A program made the position numbers and the translations under genes. Shown here piece after piece: positions 52,875-62,080 of a stretch of 64,000 bases of DNA (the stretch's first letter is position 1; each line of letters opens with the position of its first letter). Where the stretch lies: assembly GCF_000321025.1 (NCBI RefSeq), contig NZ_HE610718.1, positions 597,592 through 661,591 on the forward strand. Direction: 5' to 3'. The notes under the pieces were generated by a model. It saw nothing but the letters and a program-made list of their open reading frames with translations. It had not been told where the DNA came from and made no database searches. Source of the DNA: Peptoniphilus senegalensis JC140. GTDB taxonomy: Bacteria > Bacillota > Clostridia > Tissierellales > Peptoniphilaceae.

Positions 52875-54872
52875 TTATTCCTCGTTTCTATTATCTTCTA
52901 AATATTCTTCAATAGCTTCTATTAAAATCTTTTCTGCTTTGTCTAAGTCTTCAGTATCAAGTTGTGCACCAGCCATATTTAAGTGTCCGCCGCCACCAAT
53001 TTTTTCAAGTATTAGTTGAACTGAAACAACTTCTCCACGAGATCTGCCCGAAATGTGAGTTTTTCCATCCTTAATTGTGAGTACAAAAGATGCATCAATA
53101 CCATTTATATCTAGTAGGGCATCGGCAGCTTGCGCCGCAACGAGGACAGAATTATTTGCCTCTTTTTCAAAACGAGATACAGCAATATTGTCGTGGATAA
53201 TCTTTGTGTTGTGGATTACATCTGCTCTGTAAAGCAAGGTGTCTAAATCGTCTTGGAATAGCGCCTTAACTTTTATCATGTTGGCACCAGCTCTTTTTAA
53301 AACTGAAGCAGCTTCAAAAGTTCTCACACCAGTTTGGAAGGAGAAATTTTTTGTGTCTACAACAATTCCACTCATGAGAGCATCAGCTTCAAAGTGAGTC
53401 AAGTTTAAGTCATCAGACATATAAGTTAGCATTTCTGTTATAAGTTCACAAGTTGAAGAGGCATAGGGTTCTACATAACTCAGAACTGGATTTTCAACAA
53501 ATTCCTTGCCACGTCTGTGGTGGTCTATTACAACTATTTGACCAGTCTTTTCTAAAAGTTCAGGACATTCTGTAAAGGAAGGCTTGTGGTTGTCCACCAA
53601 AATTATTAGAGAAGAGTGCTTTATCTTATTTAGAGCAGTTTCTCTTGAAATTACTTTTTCGTAAAGTTCGGGTTCTTCTTCCTTCATTCTGTCAATTAAA
53701 TTATCAATAGATGGATTGGACTTTTCAAGAACGATAAAGCCTTCTTTGTTTCTGTTTAAAGTTGCACGAAGGCAACCGATAGCAGCCCCAATAGCATCCA
53801 TATCTGGATTTTGATGACCCATGATGTAGACATTTTCGGATCTTTCAATAAGTTGCTTTAAGGCTTCGCCAATTACTCTTGCCTTAACCTTATTTCTCTT
53901 TTCAACAGCCTTTGACTTTCCGCCGAAGAACTCATAATTATCATCTACCTTTACAACAGCTTGGTCACCGCCACGACCTAGTGCTAGGTCAAGCGATGAG
54001 TCAGACTCAATATAGGCGTCTTTAAAGTTTAGTCCAAAGGAAGAAACCCCAATGGATAAAGTTATAGGAATTGAGTTTCCTTTGTTTAAATCTCTCAAGT
54101 CATCTAAGATGTCAAACCTTTTATCTTTAATAGAATTTAAGGATTTAAAGTTCATGACAACAAGATATAAATCTTCGTCTACTTTTCTCACAAGAGCATC
54201 ATATTCCTCAAAGTATTGAGAAATAGTTGAGTCAATCTCTGCAATTAAAAGAGGTCTAATTTCTGATGGAGCAGAGCTTACTGCCTCATCAAAATTGTCC
54301 ACTTCAATTTTTGCAATAATTGGATACTCAAGCTTGTATTTGTCCTTTAAATTTTTGTAGGCAGTGTCATCTACAAAGTAAAGTAAAACAGATTTGCCAT
54401 CGCCCTTTTCAGATTTGTTGTCCACAACATTTGTGTAGACATTAAAAAATCTCTTGTTAATCTCTATGGGAAGTGTATTAGCTCCACTTCTATTTAAGAT
54501 ATTTGAGACGTCAATATCCTTAACTAAATTTTCAAGGTCTCTGTCGATGACACTCTTTTCATCAAATAAACTAATAAAAGGAGTATTATACCAGAGAATT
54601 TTTGCCTTTTCGTCAGTAACTACAAGGGGAAAGGGCATATCAAAAATTGCTTTCTTAGTTAAAGAATCAAATTTTTCATTTAAGTTTTCAATGTGTTTAA
54701 TAGTCTCCTCATTCTTATTATTGATCTCAGAATAAGTTATATAAAATACATAAGCCAAAGCTAAAGCTGAAATAAAACCAAGAATTGGTTTTAGTATCAT
54801 TAAGATTATAACTACTATAAGTCCAAAAATAAGATAGGGGAGAAAATCACTAATTTTGTATTTATCTTTCAT
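52875..54872 (-). CDS. gdpP: cyclic-di-AMP phosphodiesterase GdpP
   Basis: Hydrolyses c-di-AMP to pApA and so sets K+ and osmotic homeostasis and wall integrity. The 665 residues run in the family order: two membrane helices (about 10-50), a degenerate heme-binding-type PAS domain (about 85-190), a degenerate GGDEF ([10 protein letters not shown] near residue 300), then DHH ([15 protein letters not shown] and VVIDHHRRG) and DHHA1 ([14 protein letters not shown]) domains. It sits between DUF2232 and rplI as in most Firmicutes. The window's K+/H+ antiporter with an RCK_C domain is a plausible indirect target. Confidence 0.95.
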   Translation of the reverse strand: MKDKYKISDFLPYLIFGLIVVIILMILKPILGFISALALAYVFYITYSEINNKNEETIKHIENLNEKFDSLTKKAIFDMPFPLVVTDEKAKILWYNTPFISLFDEKSVIDRDLENLVKDIDVSNILNRSGANTLPIEINKRFFNVYTNVVDNKSEKGDGKSVLLYFVDDTAYKNLKDKYKLEYPIIAKIEVDNFDEAVSSAPSEIRPLLIAEIDSTISQYFEEYDALVRKVDEDLYLVVMNFKSLNSIKDKRFDILDDLRDLNKGNSIPITLSIGVSSFGLNFKDAYIESDSSLDLALGRGGDQAVVKVDDNYEFFGGKSKAVEKRNKVKARVIGEALKQLIERSENVYIMGHQNPDMDAIGAAIGCLRATLNRNKEGFIVLEKSNPSIDNLIDRMKEEEPELYEKVISRETALNKIKHSSLIILVDNHKPSFTECPELLEKTGQIVVIDHHRRGKEFVENPVLSYVEPYASSTCELITEMLTYMSDDLNLTHFEADALMSGIVVDTKNFSFQTGVRTFEAASVLKRAGANMIKVKALFQDDLDTLLYRADVIHNTKIIHDNIAVSRFEKEANNSVLVAAQAADALLDINGIDASFVLTIKDGKTHISGRSRGEVVSVQLILEKIGGGGHLNMAGAQLDTEDLDKAEKILIEAIEEYLEDNRNEE

Positions 54873-54883
54873 AGCATACCCAC

Positions 54884-55825
54884 TTAATTAATTTTTCTAA
54901 AGTTAACAATTTGGTCAAGTGCACCAATTATCATCACAAATATTTGTAGTGTTGATATTGCAAGGCAAAGACCAATTAATAGATACTGTAAAAAACTCTT
55001 AAAGCCAAGTCTTGTCATAAAAAATTTAAGGACGCTTATGCCCGCTACAAAGAGCATAAAATAAATTAGACTCATTAAATTAATCATAAAAACTTGACCG
55101 CTAGGACCAAAATAATCTCCAGTCAAAGTAAAAACTGCAATAGTAGCAATTGAGAGCATAATAATTTCTTTTGGAAATTTTAAAAATTCAAGAGAGGAAG
55201 GTTGGATTATAAATCTTCCCTTTGAAAGTAGAGTCCTACCAGCTGTGGTGTAAGTTATATAGGAAGTGACAAGAGAAATTATTATTAAAGTAGAAGGAAG
55301 AGTTTGTAGAAAACTCTTGTAATAAATTTCTGCACTTTGAGTAAAATTTGATAAGTCACCTTGAGAAAAGCCAGCTTCCTTAGCAATATTTGTATAAAAA
55401 CTTGTAATTGCATTTATAGTTTCTCTTGAATTTAGTACATCACTATTTATGCCAAAGGCAAATAATAGAACCATTATTGATGTAAAAAATATAAGAGATG
55501 TTGCGAAAATTGTAGTTGCAACACTTCTATTTGTAGTAATCATATAGTGAAAAATCAAAATAAAGGGTCCAAAAATTGTAAAAATAATTATTGCCTCCAT
55601 TGGTCCTAAGATGACACCAATTAGGAGGACAACAGCAATTAATGTAGCCATCACTTTTATAATTCCTTCTTTGATGGACTCAGTTACATACATAGAAGGA
55701 AATAAAATATAAAAAAAGGGAAAAATCATTCCAAGCATGGAAATGATTATAGACCTTGTAAAAAGTCTAAAGAGTCCCTTAAAATCAGTTTCTTTTTCCA
55801 ATAAATCAACTCCAGTCTCTTTCAT
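54884..55825 (-). CDS. DUF2232 membrane protein (YybS-like)
   Basis: A 313-residue integral membrane protein with about eight hydrophobic helices, matching YybS in size, topology and place directly upstream of gdpP and rplI. Function unknown; a transporter-like or wall-related role is guessed in Bacillus. Sequence similarity alone is modest, so synteny is the main support. The start has only a weak ribosome site. Confidence 0.78.
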   Translation of the reverse strand: MKETGVDLLEKETDFKGLFRLFTRSIIISMLGMIFPFFYILFPSMYVTESIKEGIIKVMATLIAVVLLIGVILGPMEAIIIFTIFGPFILIFHYMITTNRSVATTIFATSLIFFTSIMVLLFAFGINSDVLNSRETINAITSFYTNIAKEAGFSQGDLSNFTQSAEIYYKSFLQTLPSTLIIISLVTSYITYTTAGRTLLSKGRFIIQPSSLEFLKFPKEIIMLSIATIAVFTLTGDYFGPSGQVFMINLMSLIYFMLFVAGISVLKFFMTRLGFKSFLQYLLIGLCLAISTLQIFVMIIGALDQIVNFRKIN

Positions 55826-55904
55826 TCATTTTACCACAGAATTATAATTTGATAAAGAAATCTAATTTGTGGTAAAAATTTTATATTATATGGTAGAAAA
55901 TAAA

Positions 55905-55928
55905 AATGCCAGAGTAAACCCTAGCATT
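55905..55928 (-). terminator. weak intrinsic terminator of the 49-residue ORF
   Basis: AATGC-x-AG pairs with CT-x-GCATT around a 7-base loop; T-rich sequence follows on the minus strand. Confidence 0.5.
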
Positions 55929-55960
55929 AAAAGTTAGTAGATAATTAAGTTTCCATCATC

Positions 55961-56110
55961 TTAGTACATAAAGAAACTATTGTAAATTCCATCCTGGCTT
56001 TCCTCTAAGTCTTTTATAAAGTATTTTATATTTTCCATAACCTCATATGTTATTTCTAAATCTTCATAGTGAAATGTAATGCCAGATATAATTATTTTAT
56101 TTTCTTTCAT
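55961..56110 (-). CDS. small protein of 49 residues, unknown function
   Basis: ATG at 56110 preceded by AAAGGAG at ideal spacing opens a frame of 49 codons ending TAA. The product begins MKENKIIISGITFHYEDLEI and ends in GIYNSFFMY; it is acidic, helical and has no membrane segment. It lies in the gap between the DegV terminator and a small terminator of its own, so it is a free-standing gene. No family is recognised. The strong ribosome site and flanking terminators make it more than chance. Confidence 0.55.
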   Translation of the reverse strand: MKENKIIISGITFHYEDLEITYEVMENIKYFIKDLEESQDGIYNSFFMY

Positions 56111-56196
56111 AGAATTCTCCTTTATTTCTCAAAGCAATTTTATAGGATTTACATATAAAAAGATAACTTAAAATGAGAAAAAATTATATAGAGAAA

Positions 56197-56219
56197 AAGC
56201 TCCTAAATCTAGGAGCTTT
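56197..56219 (-). terminator. intrinsic terminator of degV
   Basis: A 10-bp perfect stem AAAGCTCCTA/TAGGAGCTTT (56197-56219) with a 3-base loop; five T on the minus strand. Confidence 0.88.
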
Positions 56220-56230
56220 ATAAAATACAA

Positions 56231-57073
56231 TTAATTTCTAAAATATGCTAAGAAGAGAGCACCTGGGCCTGTGTGAGTTCCAACTACACTTCCTATTTGT
56301 ATAAATTCTGGAGAAGAAATCTTGTCTTCCCACAAATCTTTAGTCTCTCTCAAATACTTTTCAATCTTTTCACTATCTCTTCCTGTGTAGCCAAGTTTAA
56401 GTGGCATTGAAAAGTCAATAGAGCCATGTTTTTTTATCTCGCTAATAAATAAGTTGTTTGCATTTTTTATTCCCTTTGCTTTGCCAACAGATTCTATTGC
56501 ACCATCTTCCATGGAAAGGAGAACCTTGACAGAGAAAATTCCGCCTAGAAGAGCAGATGCCTTGGAGATTCTTCCGCCTCTTTCAAGATATTCCAAAGTG
56601 TCTACTAAAACAACAAGTCTAAGCTTCTTTTTTGCATCTTCCAAAATATTTGCGATTTCTCTTGCTGACTTTCCTTCATCTACAAGTCTTAATGCATATT
56701 CGACGAGAGCACCTTCTGCGTTTGAAACATTTAAGCTGTCCACAATAAAAATTTTATCTTCAAGACCTTCGCTTGCAAGTTTTGCACTTTGATAAGTTCC
56801 AGATAATTTTGCTGATAGGACAATGACAACAGCCTCATCGCCATTATCAATAACTTTTTTGTAGGCTTCCATAAAAGCCATAGGTGTTGGTTGACTTGTT
56901 TTTGGGAACTCTTCCTTTTTTTCAAGCCTTTCATAAAATTCGTCCTTTGTAATATCTACTGAATCTAAAAAGTCTTCATCTCCAAAAGTTACGTGAAGGG
57001 GCACTACAATTAAGTCCTTCTTAATATTTTCTTCTATGTCACAAGTTGATCCTACAATTATTTTTACTGCCAT
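56231..57073 (-). CDS. DegV-family fatty-acid-binding protein
   Basis: DegV/FakB proteins bind a fatty acid and present it to the FakA kinase for incorporation into phospholipid. The 280 residues match the family: IIVGSTCDI at the N-terminus with the ligand Ser/Thr, the KTSQPTP loop near residue 60, SGTYQSAKLA near residue 90 and the late IGSVVGTHTGPGALF with the second ligand contact. A GAGGTAATAT site precedes the ATG. Not followed by fakA here, as usual for stand-alone fakB genes. Confidence 0.9.
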   Translation of the reverse strand: MAVKIIVGSTCDIEENIKKDLIVVPLHVTFGDEDFLDSVDITKDEFYERLEKKEEFPKTSQPTPMAFMEAYKKVIDNGDEAVVIVLSAKLSGTYQSAKLASEGLEDKIFIVDSLNVSNAEGALVEYALRLVDEGKSAREIANILEDAKKKLRLVVLVDTLEYLERGGRISKASALLGGIFSVKVLLSMEDGAIESVGKAKGIKNANNLFISEIKKHGSIDFSMPLKLGYTGRDSEKIEKYLRETKDLWEDKISSPEFIQIGSVVGTHTGPGALFLAYFRN

Positions 57074-57133
57074 ATATTACCTCGCAATTTAAAACTAATA
57101 TTTATCTAAATTTGAAAAAACTATTCAAATTAA

Positions 57134-57586
57134 TTATTTGCAATTATTTTCTTCTATCAATAATTTTCCAATATTTTCTGAAAGGGTATCGAGAACTTCA
57201 TAAAAAATTTTTTTCTTTTCCTTTGAAATATTTTTATTGGCAAGCTCCATATAACTTATTGTTTTTTCGCTAATTTGAGAGCCCATAAATCTTCCTTTTT
57301 CTGTTAGATAGAAGCATCCGCCGTAGTTGTTTTTATTATTTGATTTTTTCTCAACGATTCCTGATTTTATCATTTGATTTAAGTTTCTCGAAACATCAGA
57401 CTTGTCTTTACCGCTTATTTTCACAAGTTCACTAGAATTAAGCTTTTCGTTATCATATAGGGCAAGCATATAGATGAGTTGACTTGAGTTTAAACCAAAA
57501 TCTCTCATGACTTGGCTTGCTATCTTTTGCCAGTTTTTTACAATAGTAAAGACTTCATTGGAAAAGTAATTAAATCTATCGAGCAT
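57134..57586 (-). CDS. MarR-family transcriptional regulator
   Basis: A 150-residue winged-helix protein of the MarR family: LNSSQLIYMLALYDNEKLNSSELV then SGKDKSDVSRNLNQMIKSGIVEK and the wing YLTEKGRF, followed by dimerisation helices. A perfect inverted repeat TGTTGA-GATG-TCAACA in the divergent region upstream is its likely operator. The divergent neighbour is a radical SAM gene, its probable target. ATG 57586 is preferred; GTG 57592 is an in-frame alternative. Confidence 0.84.
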   Translation of the reverse strand: MLDRFNYFSNEVFTIVKNWQKIASQVMRDFGLNSSQLIYMLALYDNEKLNSSELVKISGKDKSDVSRNLNQMIKSGIVEKKSNNKNNYGGCFYLTEKGRFMGSQISEKTISYMELANKNISKEKKKIFYEVLDTLSENIGKLLIEENNCK

Positions 57587-57632
57587 AAACACCCCACTAT
57601 ATTATGATACAAATTTTAGTATAAATAACACT

Positions 57633-57648
57633 TGTTGAGATGTCAACA
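57633..57648. promoter_or_regulatory. candidate MarR operator
   Basis: TGTTGA-GATG-TCAACA, a perfect 6-bp dyad with 4-base spacer, midway between the divergent marR-like and radical SAM genes. Confidence 0.55.
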
Positions 57649-57699
57649 TTTGATTTTTTAAAAATTTTATAAAATATTTGTGTTAAGATATTTTAAAAG

Positions 57700-58410
57700 A
57701 TGAAATTTCTTAAAGGAGATGATTTTATTAATAGATATTCAAAAATTACAAATAAGACAAAAAGAGAAATCGTCCTTTTAAAGGCTAAACCTTGCAAGTG
57801 GGGCAAGTGTACTTTTTGTGATTATATAGAGGATAACGAAGTGGACAATAAAAAAATTGACGATATAAATCTTGAAGTCTTAAAAAATGTAACAGGAGAA
57901 TTTGGAGTCTTAGAAGTCATTGACTCGGCATCGGTTTTTGATTTGACACAAAATACTCTTAGAGAAATAAAAAGAATTGTAGAAGAAAAAAATATTAAGA
58001 GATTATTTTTTGAAGCCCACTGGATTTATAGAAATAGACTTGATGAAATGAGAGACTTTTTTAAAGTTCCCATAACTTTTAAAACTGGCATAGAAACTTT
58101 TGACAATGATTTTAGAGAAAGAGTCCTAAAAAAGGGTGCAGACTTTAAAGATTATAGAGAAGTGAAAAAATATTTTGATTCGCCTTGCGTCATGGTAGGC
58201 ATAAAAGGTCAGACAAGAGAAATGATAGATAGGGACATGGAGATTATAAAAAAATTCTCTCACGCAACAGTAAATATTTTTATAAACAACTCCACAAATA
58301 TAAAAAGAGATGATGAGCTTGTAGCATGGTTCGTGGAAAAATATAAATACTTAGAAGATGACCTTAATGTAGATATTTTATTTGAAATAACAGACTTTGG
58401 TGTGGGCTGA
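57700..58410 (+). CDS. radical SAM-like protein with a CX4CX2C cluster motif
   Basis: The 236-residue product carries C32-x4-C37-x2-C40 (CKWGKCTFC), a spacing close to but not the canonical CX3CX2C of radical SAM enzymes, followed by DINLEVLKNV, FEAHWIYRNRLDEMRDF and KTGIETFDNDFRERVLKKG, which resemble the later beta strands of the radical SAM barrel. Relatives of tRNA-modification enzymes such as RaSEA and MiaB-like proteins are possible. No ribosome site is visible ahead of the ATG and the -10-like TTAAGAT lies very near it, so a leaderless or short-leader start is likely. Confidence 0.58.
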   Translation: MKFLKGDDFINRYSKITNKTKREIVLLKAKPCKWGKCTFCDYIEDNEVDNKKIDDINLEVLKNVTGEFGVLEVIDSASVFDLTQNTLREIKRIVEEKNIKRLFFEAHWIYRNRLDEMRDFFKVPITFKTGIETFDNDFRERVLKKGADFKDYREVKKYFDSPCVMVGIKGQTREMIDRDMEIIKKFSHATVNIFINNSTNIKRDDELVAWFVEKYKYLEDDLNVDILFEITDFGVG

Positions 58411-58414
58411 AAAA

Positions 58415-58441
58415 GACGCTGTAGATAAACAGCGCCTTTTT
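58415..58441 (+). terminator. intrinsic terminator of the radical SAM gene
   Basis: G-A-CGCTG (58417-58421) pairs with CAGCG-C-C (58430-58434) across an 8-base loop, followed by six T. Confidence 0.75.
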
Positions 58442-58783
58442 TCATTCATACTTATTATATTTTAATATTTTATAAATAGTTAAAATAGATAAGGAACTAA
58501 GAAAAATAAAAACATGATTTTGTGGTGAGTTAGATGTCATGGGAGAAATAAAGTCTTCTATAAAGAAATCTATCAAAACTAAAATAATATAAATTATTGC
58601 AATGTCTTTTATATTTTTATTTATTTTAAATCTAAACATGCTTTCACATTTGATTAAAATGATTGTAGTTAATAAGCTATACGCGAGTACAATTAATTTA
58701 TTTAAGGGATAAAATAAATTAATACATCCAAAAGTTATGAATATTAAAAAATATAAAATAAATATAATTTTATTTTTTACCAT
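58442..58783 (-). CDS. small membrane protein, possible immunity partner of the secreted protein gene
   Basis: A 113-residue protein with four hydrophobic helices (about 6-24, 28-45, 60-76 and 88-105). Its start overlaps the end of the secreted-protein gene by seven bases, so both are translated together. Small four-helix proteins coupled to a secreted toxin commonly give immunity. No family is recognised. Very A/T-rich codon use matches the toxin-like gene rather than the housekeeping neighbours. Confidence 0.5.
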   Translation of the reverse strand: MVKNKIIFILYFLIFITFGCINLFYPLNKLIVLAYSLLTTIILIKCESMFRFKINKNIKDIAIIYIILVLIDFFIEDFISPMTSNSPQNHVFIFLSSLSILTIYKILKYNKYE

Positions 58784-59439
58784 GGTACATTAACATTCAG
58801 ATAGCCATTCCCTTTATTAGCATCAAGATGGTTATCTATAAATTTAGCTACTGCAATTCCGGGATCAAAAATATTGTCTATTATAATTCCAGCGAATCTA
58901 CCAGCATGAGCTAGCATTCCTTTTAAACCCCAGTCAGAAAGCTTTTTTACAACTTTCGCAACAACTTTTTTTCTATTATTTCTTTTGCTTTTTCTACGCC
59001 ATATTTTTTTTGAGCTTTTTAATTCCTGCATTTGCTAATCCGCCTTCACCAGTAGCCAATAAGGCTAAATCTATTACAATATTCAAAGCTTTTCCAGCTT
59101 TATCAACAGAGATAACCTTTTTTACACTTCTTAAATAAGGATCGTTAAAAGTTTTTAGAACTTCTAAAATTTCTTCTTTTTCTTCTGTGGATTTAGTTTC
59201 TTTTGATACTAAGTAGTCTAATAGTTTAGATTCTTCATCTGTAAGAAGATCTTCATCAAAGTTTTTTTCTAATATTGAATTTGCGAGAGAACCATTGTAA
59301 TTTTTTTCTTTGAAGTTAACACAGTCATTGATTTCAGGAAGAGCCTCAGTATTTTTGGATTGTGCAAAAACAGGTATGGATGATGCAAGTATAGAAACGG
59401 AGAATAAAATAATTGTACTTTTTTAAAATTTTTATTCAT
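58777..59439 (-). pseudogene. secreted toxin-like protein with three one-base frameshifts
   Basis: ATG at 59439. With an A added to A6 at 59419-59424, the N-terminus becomes a signal peptide: KKSTIILFSVSILASS then PVFAQS. Two further one-base additions, in A8 (59004-59011) and A7 (58966-58972), restore a protein of about 221 residues: an acidic helical middle (DEESKLLDYL, STEEKEEILEVL), a Lys-rich helix (EIIEKKVVAKVVKKL) and a hydrophobic Gly/Ala-rich end with GLKGMLAHAGRFAG and KFIDNHLDANKG. No known family is recognised with certainty. It overlaps a four-helix membrane protein gene. Confidence 0.55.
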
Positions 59440-59520
59440 GTAAACCGCCTATTAATTAAAAATTAACAATAAAAAAATAACATAAGAAACAGCTAATGTC
59501 AACATTAAAAATAATAAAAA

Positions 59521-59546
59521 TACCCGATGGAATCTTCCACCGGGAT
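59521..59546 (-). terminator. intrinsic terminator of abgT
   Basis: CCCG-G-TGGA and TCCA-T-CGGG form a 9-bp stem with one G-T pair and a 4-base loop on the minus strand, followed by a T-rich tract. Confidence 0.88.
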
Positions 59547-59567
59547 TATTTTTGAGAATATTTTATT

Positions 59568-61145
59568 TTAGATAAATAACATTGTTATCATGTCTTGCAC
59601 ATGAAGTGGTGCATCTGGTCCAACAGGAAGTCCAACTAGGTACCATACTATCATTAGAAGTGTCCAACCAACCAAGAAGAACATTGAGTATGGAAGCATC
59701 ATTGATGTAAGTGTTCCAAGCCCAGAGTCTTCATCGTATTTTTGCATGAATACTACGATCATTGCAAAGTAAGACATAAGCGGTGTGATAATATTTGTTG
59801 AAGAGTCACCAATTCTGTAGGCAACTTGTGTAAGTGCAGGTGAAAGTCCAAGATTATACATCATTGGCACAAATATTGGAGCCATAATCGCCCATTTTGC
59901 AGAAGCTGATCCCATAAATAGGTTTAAGAAAGCTGAAAGCAAGATGAACATAATTAATAGTGGAAGGCCCTTTAAGTTAATTGACTCTAAGAAATCTGCT
60001 CCGTTTTTTGCAAGAATTAGACCCAAGTTTGTTTGTTCGAAATATTTTACGAACTGTGCTGCAAAGAAGGCAAGTACAAGGTATCCACCCATGCCCTTCA
60101 TCGCCTTTGTCATTGCATCAACAAGGTCGTGGGAAGTTTTTATTGTTCCAACAGTTTTACCATAAGCAATACCAGGAATCATGAAAAGTAGTAGCATTCC
60201 AGGTATAAGTCCGTGACCTAAGAAGTTTTTAAGTGTCATTGCATTTTTAGATTCTTCAAAAGATCTAAATGGTGCGTTTGCAGGGAACATCAAAAATGCC
60301 ATTATTGCGCAGAATATAATAAGTGCTATAAGTGCATTTCTAAGACCTTTTCTTTCAAGATCTGTAACAGGTGTTTCGTCTGCCTTATAAGAACCGTGAT
60401 ATTCTCCCAAGTTCTTTTCTACAATTTTAGTAGTTACAAAAGTACCAACGATTGTGATTAAGAAAGTTGATACAAATAGGAAGTACCAGTTACAAGTAGC
60501 TGCAAGAGTCAAGTCTATGCCACCAGCTTTTAGGGCTTCATTTGTAATATTTGTTAATAGTGGGTCAGTAGTACCTAGAGCTAAGTTGGCAGAGAAACCG
60601 CCACTTACGCCTGCAAAAGCTGCAGCTATACCAGCAAGTGGGTGACGACCTGCATTTGCAAATATAAGTGCTCCTAGTGGAACTACTACTAAGTATCCAG
60701 CATCAGATGCGATATTTGACATTACACCAGCAAATACAACTGTTGCAGTTAGAAGTGTAGGGTTTACATTTGATAAAAGCCTTTTCAAAGCTGCATTAAA
60801 AAGTCCGCTGTTTTCAGCAACACCAACACCGAGCATAGCCACAAGAACTGTTCCTAGTGGAGCAAAGCCTGTAAAGTTTTCTGTTGCAGAGTTAAAGATG
60901 TAAGCAAGACCTTCCCAGTTAAGTAAAGAAACTGCTTCTTTAGTTACTTCTTCTTTAGCTTTTGCGTCGAAATATGTAACGCTCAAGCCAGATTTTGCTG
61001 CGAAATATGATACTATGATTACGATTACACTAAGTATTGCAAAAATCATGGCAGGGTGAGGTAATTTATTACCAATTCTTTCTACGCCTTTCAGAAAGCC
61101 GCCAACATCATTTTTGTCTCTAATTTTTTTGTTTTGTTCTTTCAT
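59568..61145 (-). CDS. AbgT-family transporter (p-aminobenzoyl-glutamate type)
   Basis: A 525-residue membrane protein with about twelve helices and two re-entrant loops, as in AbgT. The family segments ERIGNKLPHPAMIFAILS at the N-terminus, the FTGFAPLGTVLVAMLGVGVAE block near residue 90, and late GSASAKWAIMAPIFVPM near residue 420 are present. AbgT proteins import p-aminobenzoyl-glutamate or export folate-pathway compounds. It stands alone; a GAGGAGG ribosome site and a promoter on the minus strand precede it. Confidence 0.9.
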   Translation of the reverse strand: MKEQNKKIRDKNDVGGFLKGVERIGNKLPHPAMIFAILSVIVIIVSYFAAKSGLSVTYFDAKAKEEVTKEAVSLLNWEGLAYIFNSATENFTGFAPLGTVLVAMLGVGVAENSGLFNAALKRLLSNVNPTLLTATVVFAGVMSNIASDAGYLVVVPLGALIFANAGRHPLAGIAAAFAGVSGGFSANLALGTTDPLLTNITNEALKAGGIDLTLAATCNWYFLFVSTFLITIVGTFVTTKIVEKNLGEYHGSYKADETPVTDLERKGLRNALIALIIFCAIMAFLMFPANAPFRSFEESKNAMTLKNFLGHGLIPGMLLLFMIPGIAYGKTVGTIKTSHDLVDAMTKAMKGMGGYLVLAFFAAQFVKYFEQTNLGLILAKNGADFLESINLKGLPLLIMFILLSAFLNLFMGSASAKWAIMAPIFVPMMYNLGLSPALTQVAYRIGDSSTNIITPLMSYFAMIVVFMQKYDEDSGLGTLTSMMLPYSMFFLVGWTLLMIVWYLVGLPVGPDAPLHVQDMITMLFI

Positions 61146-61357
61146 TCAAATCCTCCTCATTAATAAAATAATATTCTCTACTAAATATTATAGTATTTTT
61201 GTTATGTTGGCAACAATTATTTAAGAATATTACTATTTTTTATATTACTGTAATAGATTAAATTAAATGACTTTTTCTAACACAATATGCAATCATTTAT
61301 GATAGCTAATATGTCTATAAATTTGTCAATGACGGGAATAGTGAACTATAAATTTTA

Positions 61358-61386
61358 TTCACAATTTTATCACTTTATGCTAAAAT
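61358..61386 (+). promoter_or_regulatory. promoter of sdaAB-sdaAA
   Basis: TTCACA (61358-61363), 17-base spacer, TAAAAT (61381-61386), 15 bases ahead of the GAGGGAGG ribosome site. Confidence 0.6.
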
Positions 61387-61411
61387 ATACTAGAAAGAGG
61401 GAGGTCAATCA

Positions 61412-62080
61412 ATGAAAGAATACAGTTCCTTTGAGATTCTTGGACCTATAATGGTTGGTCCATCATCATCTCACACTGCAGGTGCTTGCAAGATAGCAAG
61501 AGTTGCAGCAAAGATTTGTCCTAACAATTATGAAAGTGTTGAATTTTACTTACATGGATCCTTTGCATACACATATAAGGGACATGGCACTGATAGGGCT
61601 CTTTTAGGTGGGATAATGGGTTTTAAAACCTATGATAATTCCATCCGCAATGCTTACGAAATTGCAGATGAGAGGGGAATAGATTATAAATTTATCCCAA
61701 TGAATTTAGGAGAAGAGTATCATCCCAATACAGTAAAGATAAAATTTAATTATGAAGATGGAAAAAGTGAATATGTAATTGGCTCCTCTATTGGTGGAGG
61801 AAACATGATTATAGTTGATATAAATGGAATAAAAGTTGAATTTGATGGAAAATTCCCTACTTTTTTATTCCAATACAATGAACAAAAAGGCGTTATAGCA
61901 GAGGTTTCAACAGCTTTAGCTGATGATAATTACAATATTGAATCTATAAATACAAGTAAGGATGAGCTTACTAATATTGTAACTCTAACTGTTGAGCTAG
62001 ATGAAAATGCCAATGAAAATTTGAAAAATAAATTGTTAAATAATTCTAGATATTTAACTTCAAAATATGTGGAGGTTTAA
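61412..62080 (+). CDS. sdaAB: L-serine dehydratase, beta subunit
   Basis: With the alpha subunit converts L-serine to pyruvate and ammonia using a [4Fe-4S] cluster. The 222-residue product begins with the signature SSFEILGPIMVGPSSSHTAGA that holds the active-site loop, and ends with an ACT domain (residues about 145-220: VIAEVSTALADDNYNI). The 222-residue length fits the split enzyme. The next gene begins with no spacing. Together with the downstream symporter this makes a serine-degradation operon. Confidence 0.95.
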   Translation: MKEYSSFEILGPIMVGPSSSHTAGACKIARVAAKICPNNYESVEFYLHGSFAYTYKGHGTDRALLGGIMGFKTYDNSIRNAYEIADERGIDYKFIPMNLGEEYHPNTVKIKFNYEDGKSEYVIGSSIGGGNMIIVDINGIKVEFDGKFPTFLFQYNEQKGVIAEVSTALADDNYNIESINTSKDELTNIVTLTVELDENANENLKNKLLNNSRYLTSKYVEV

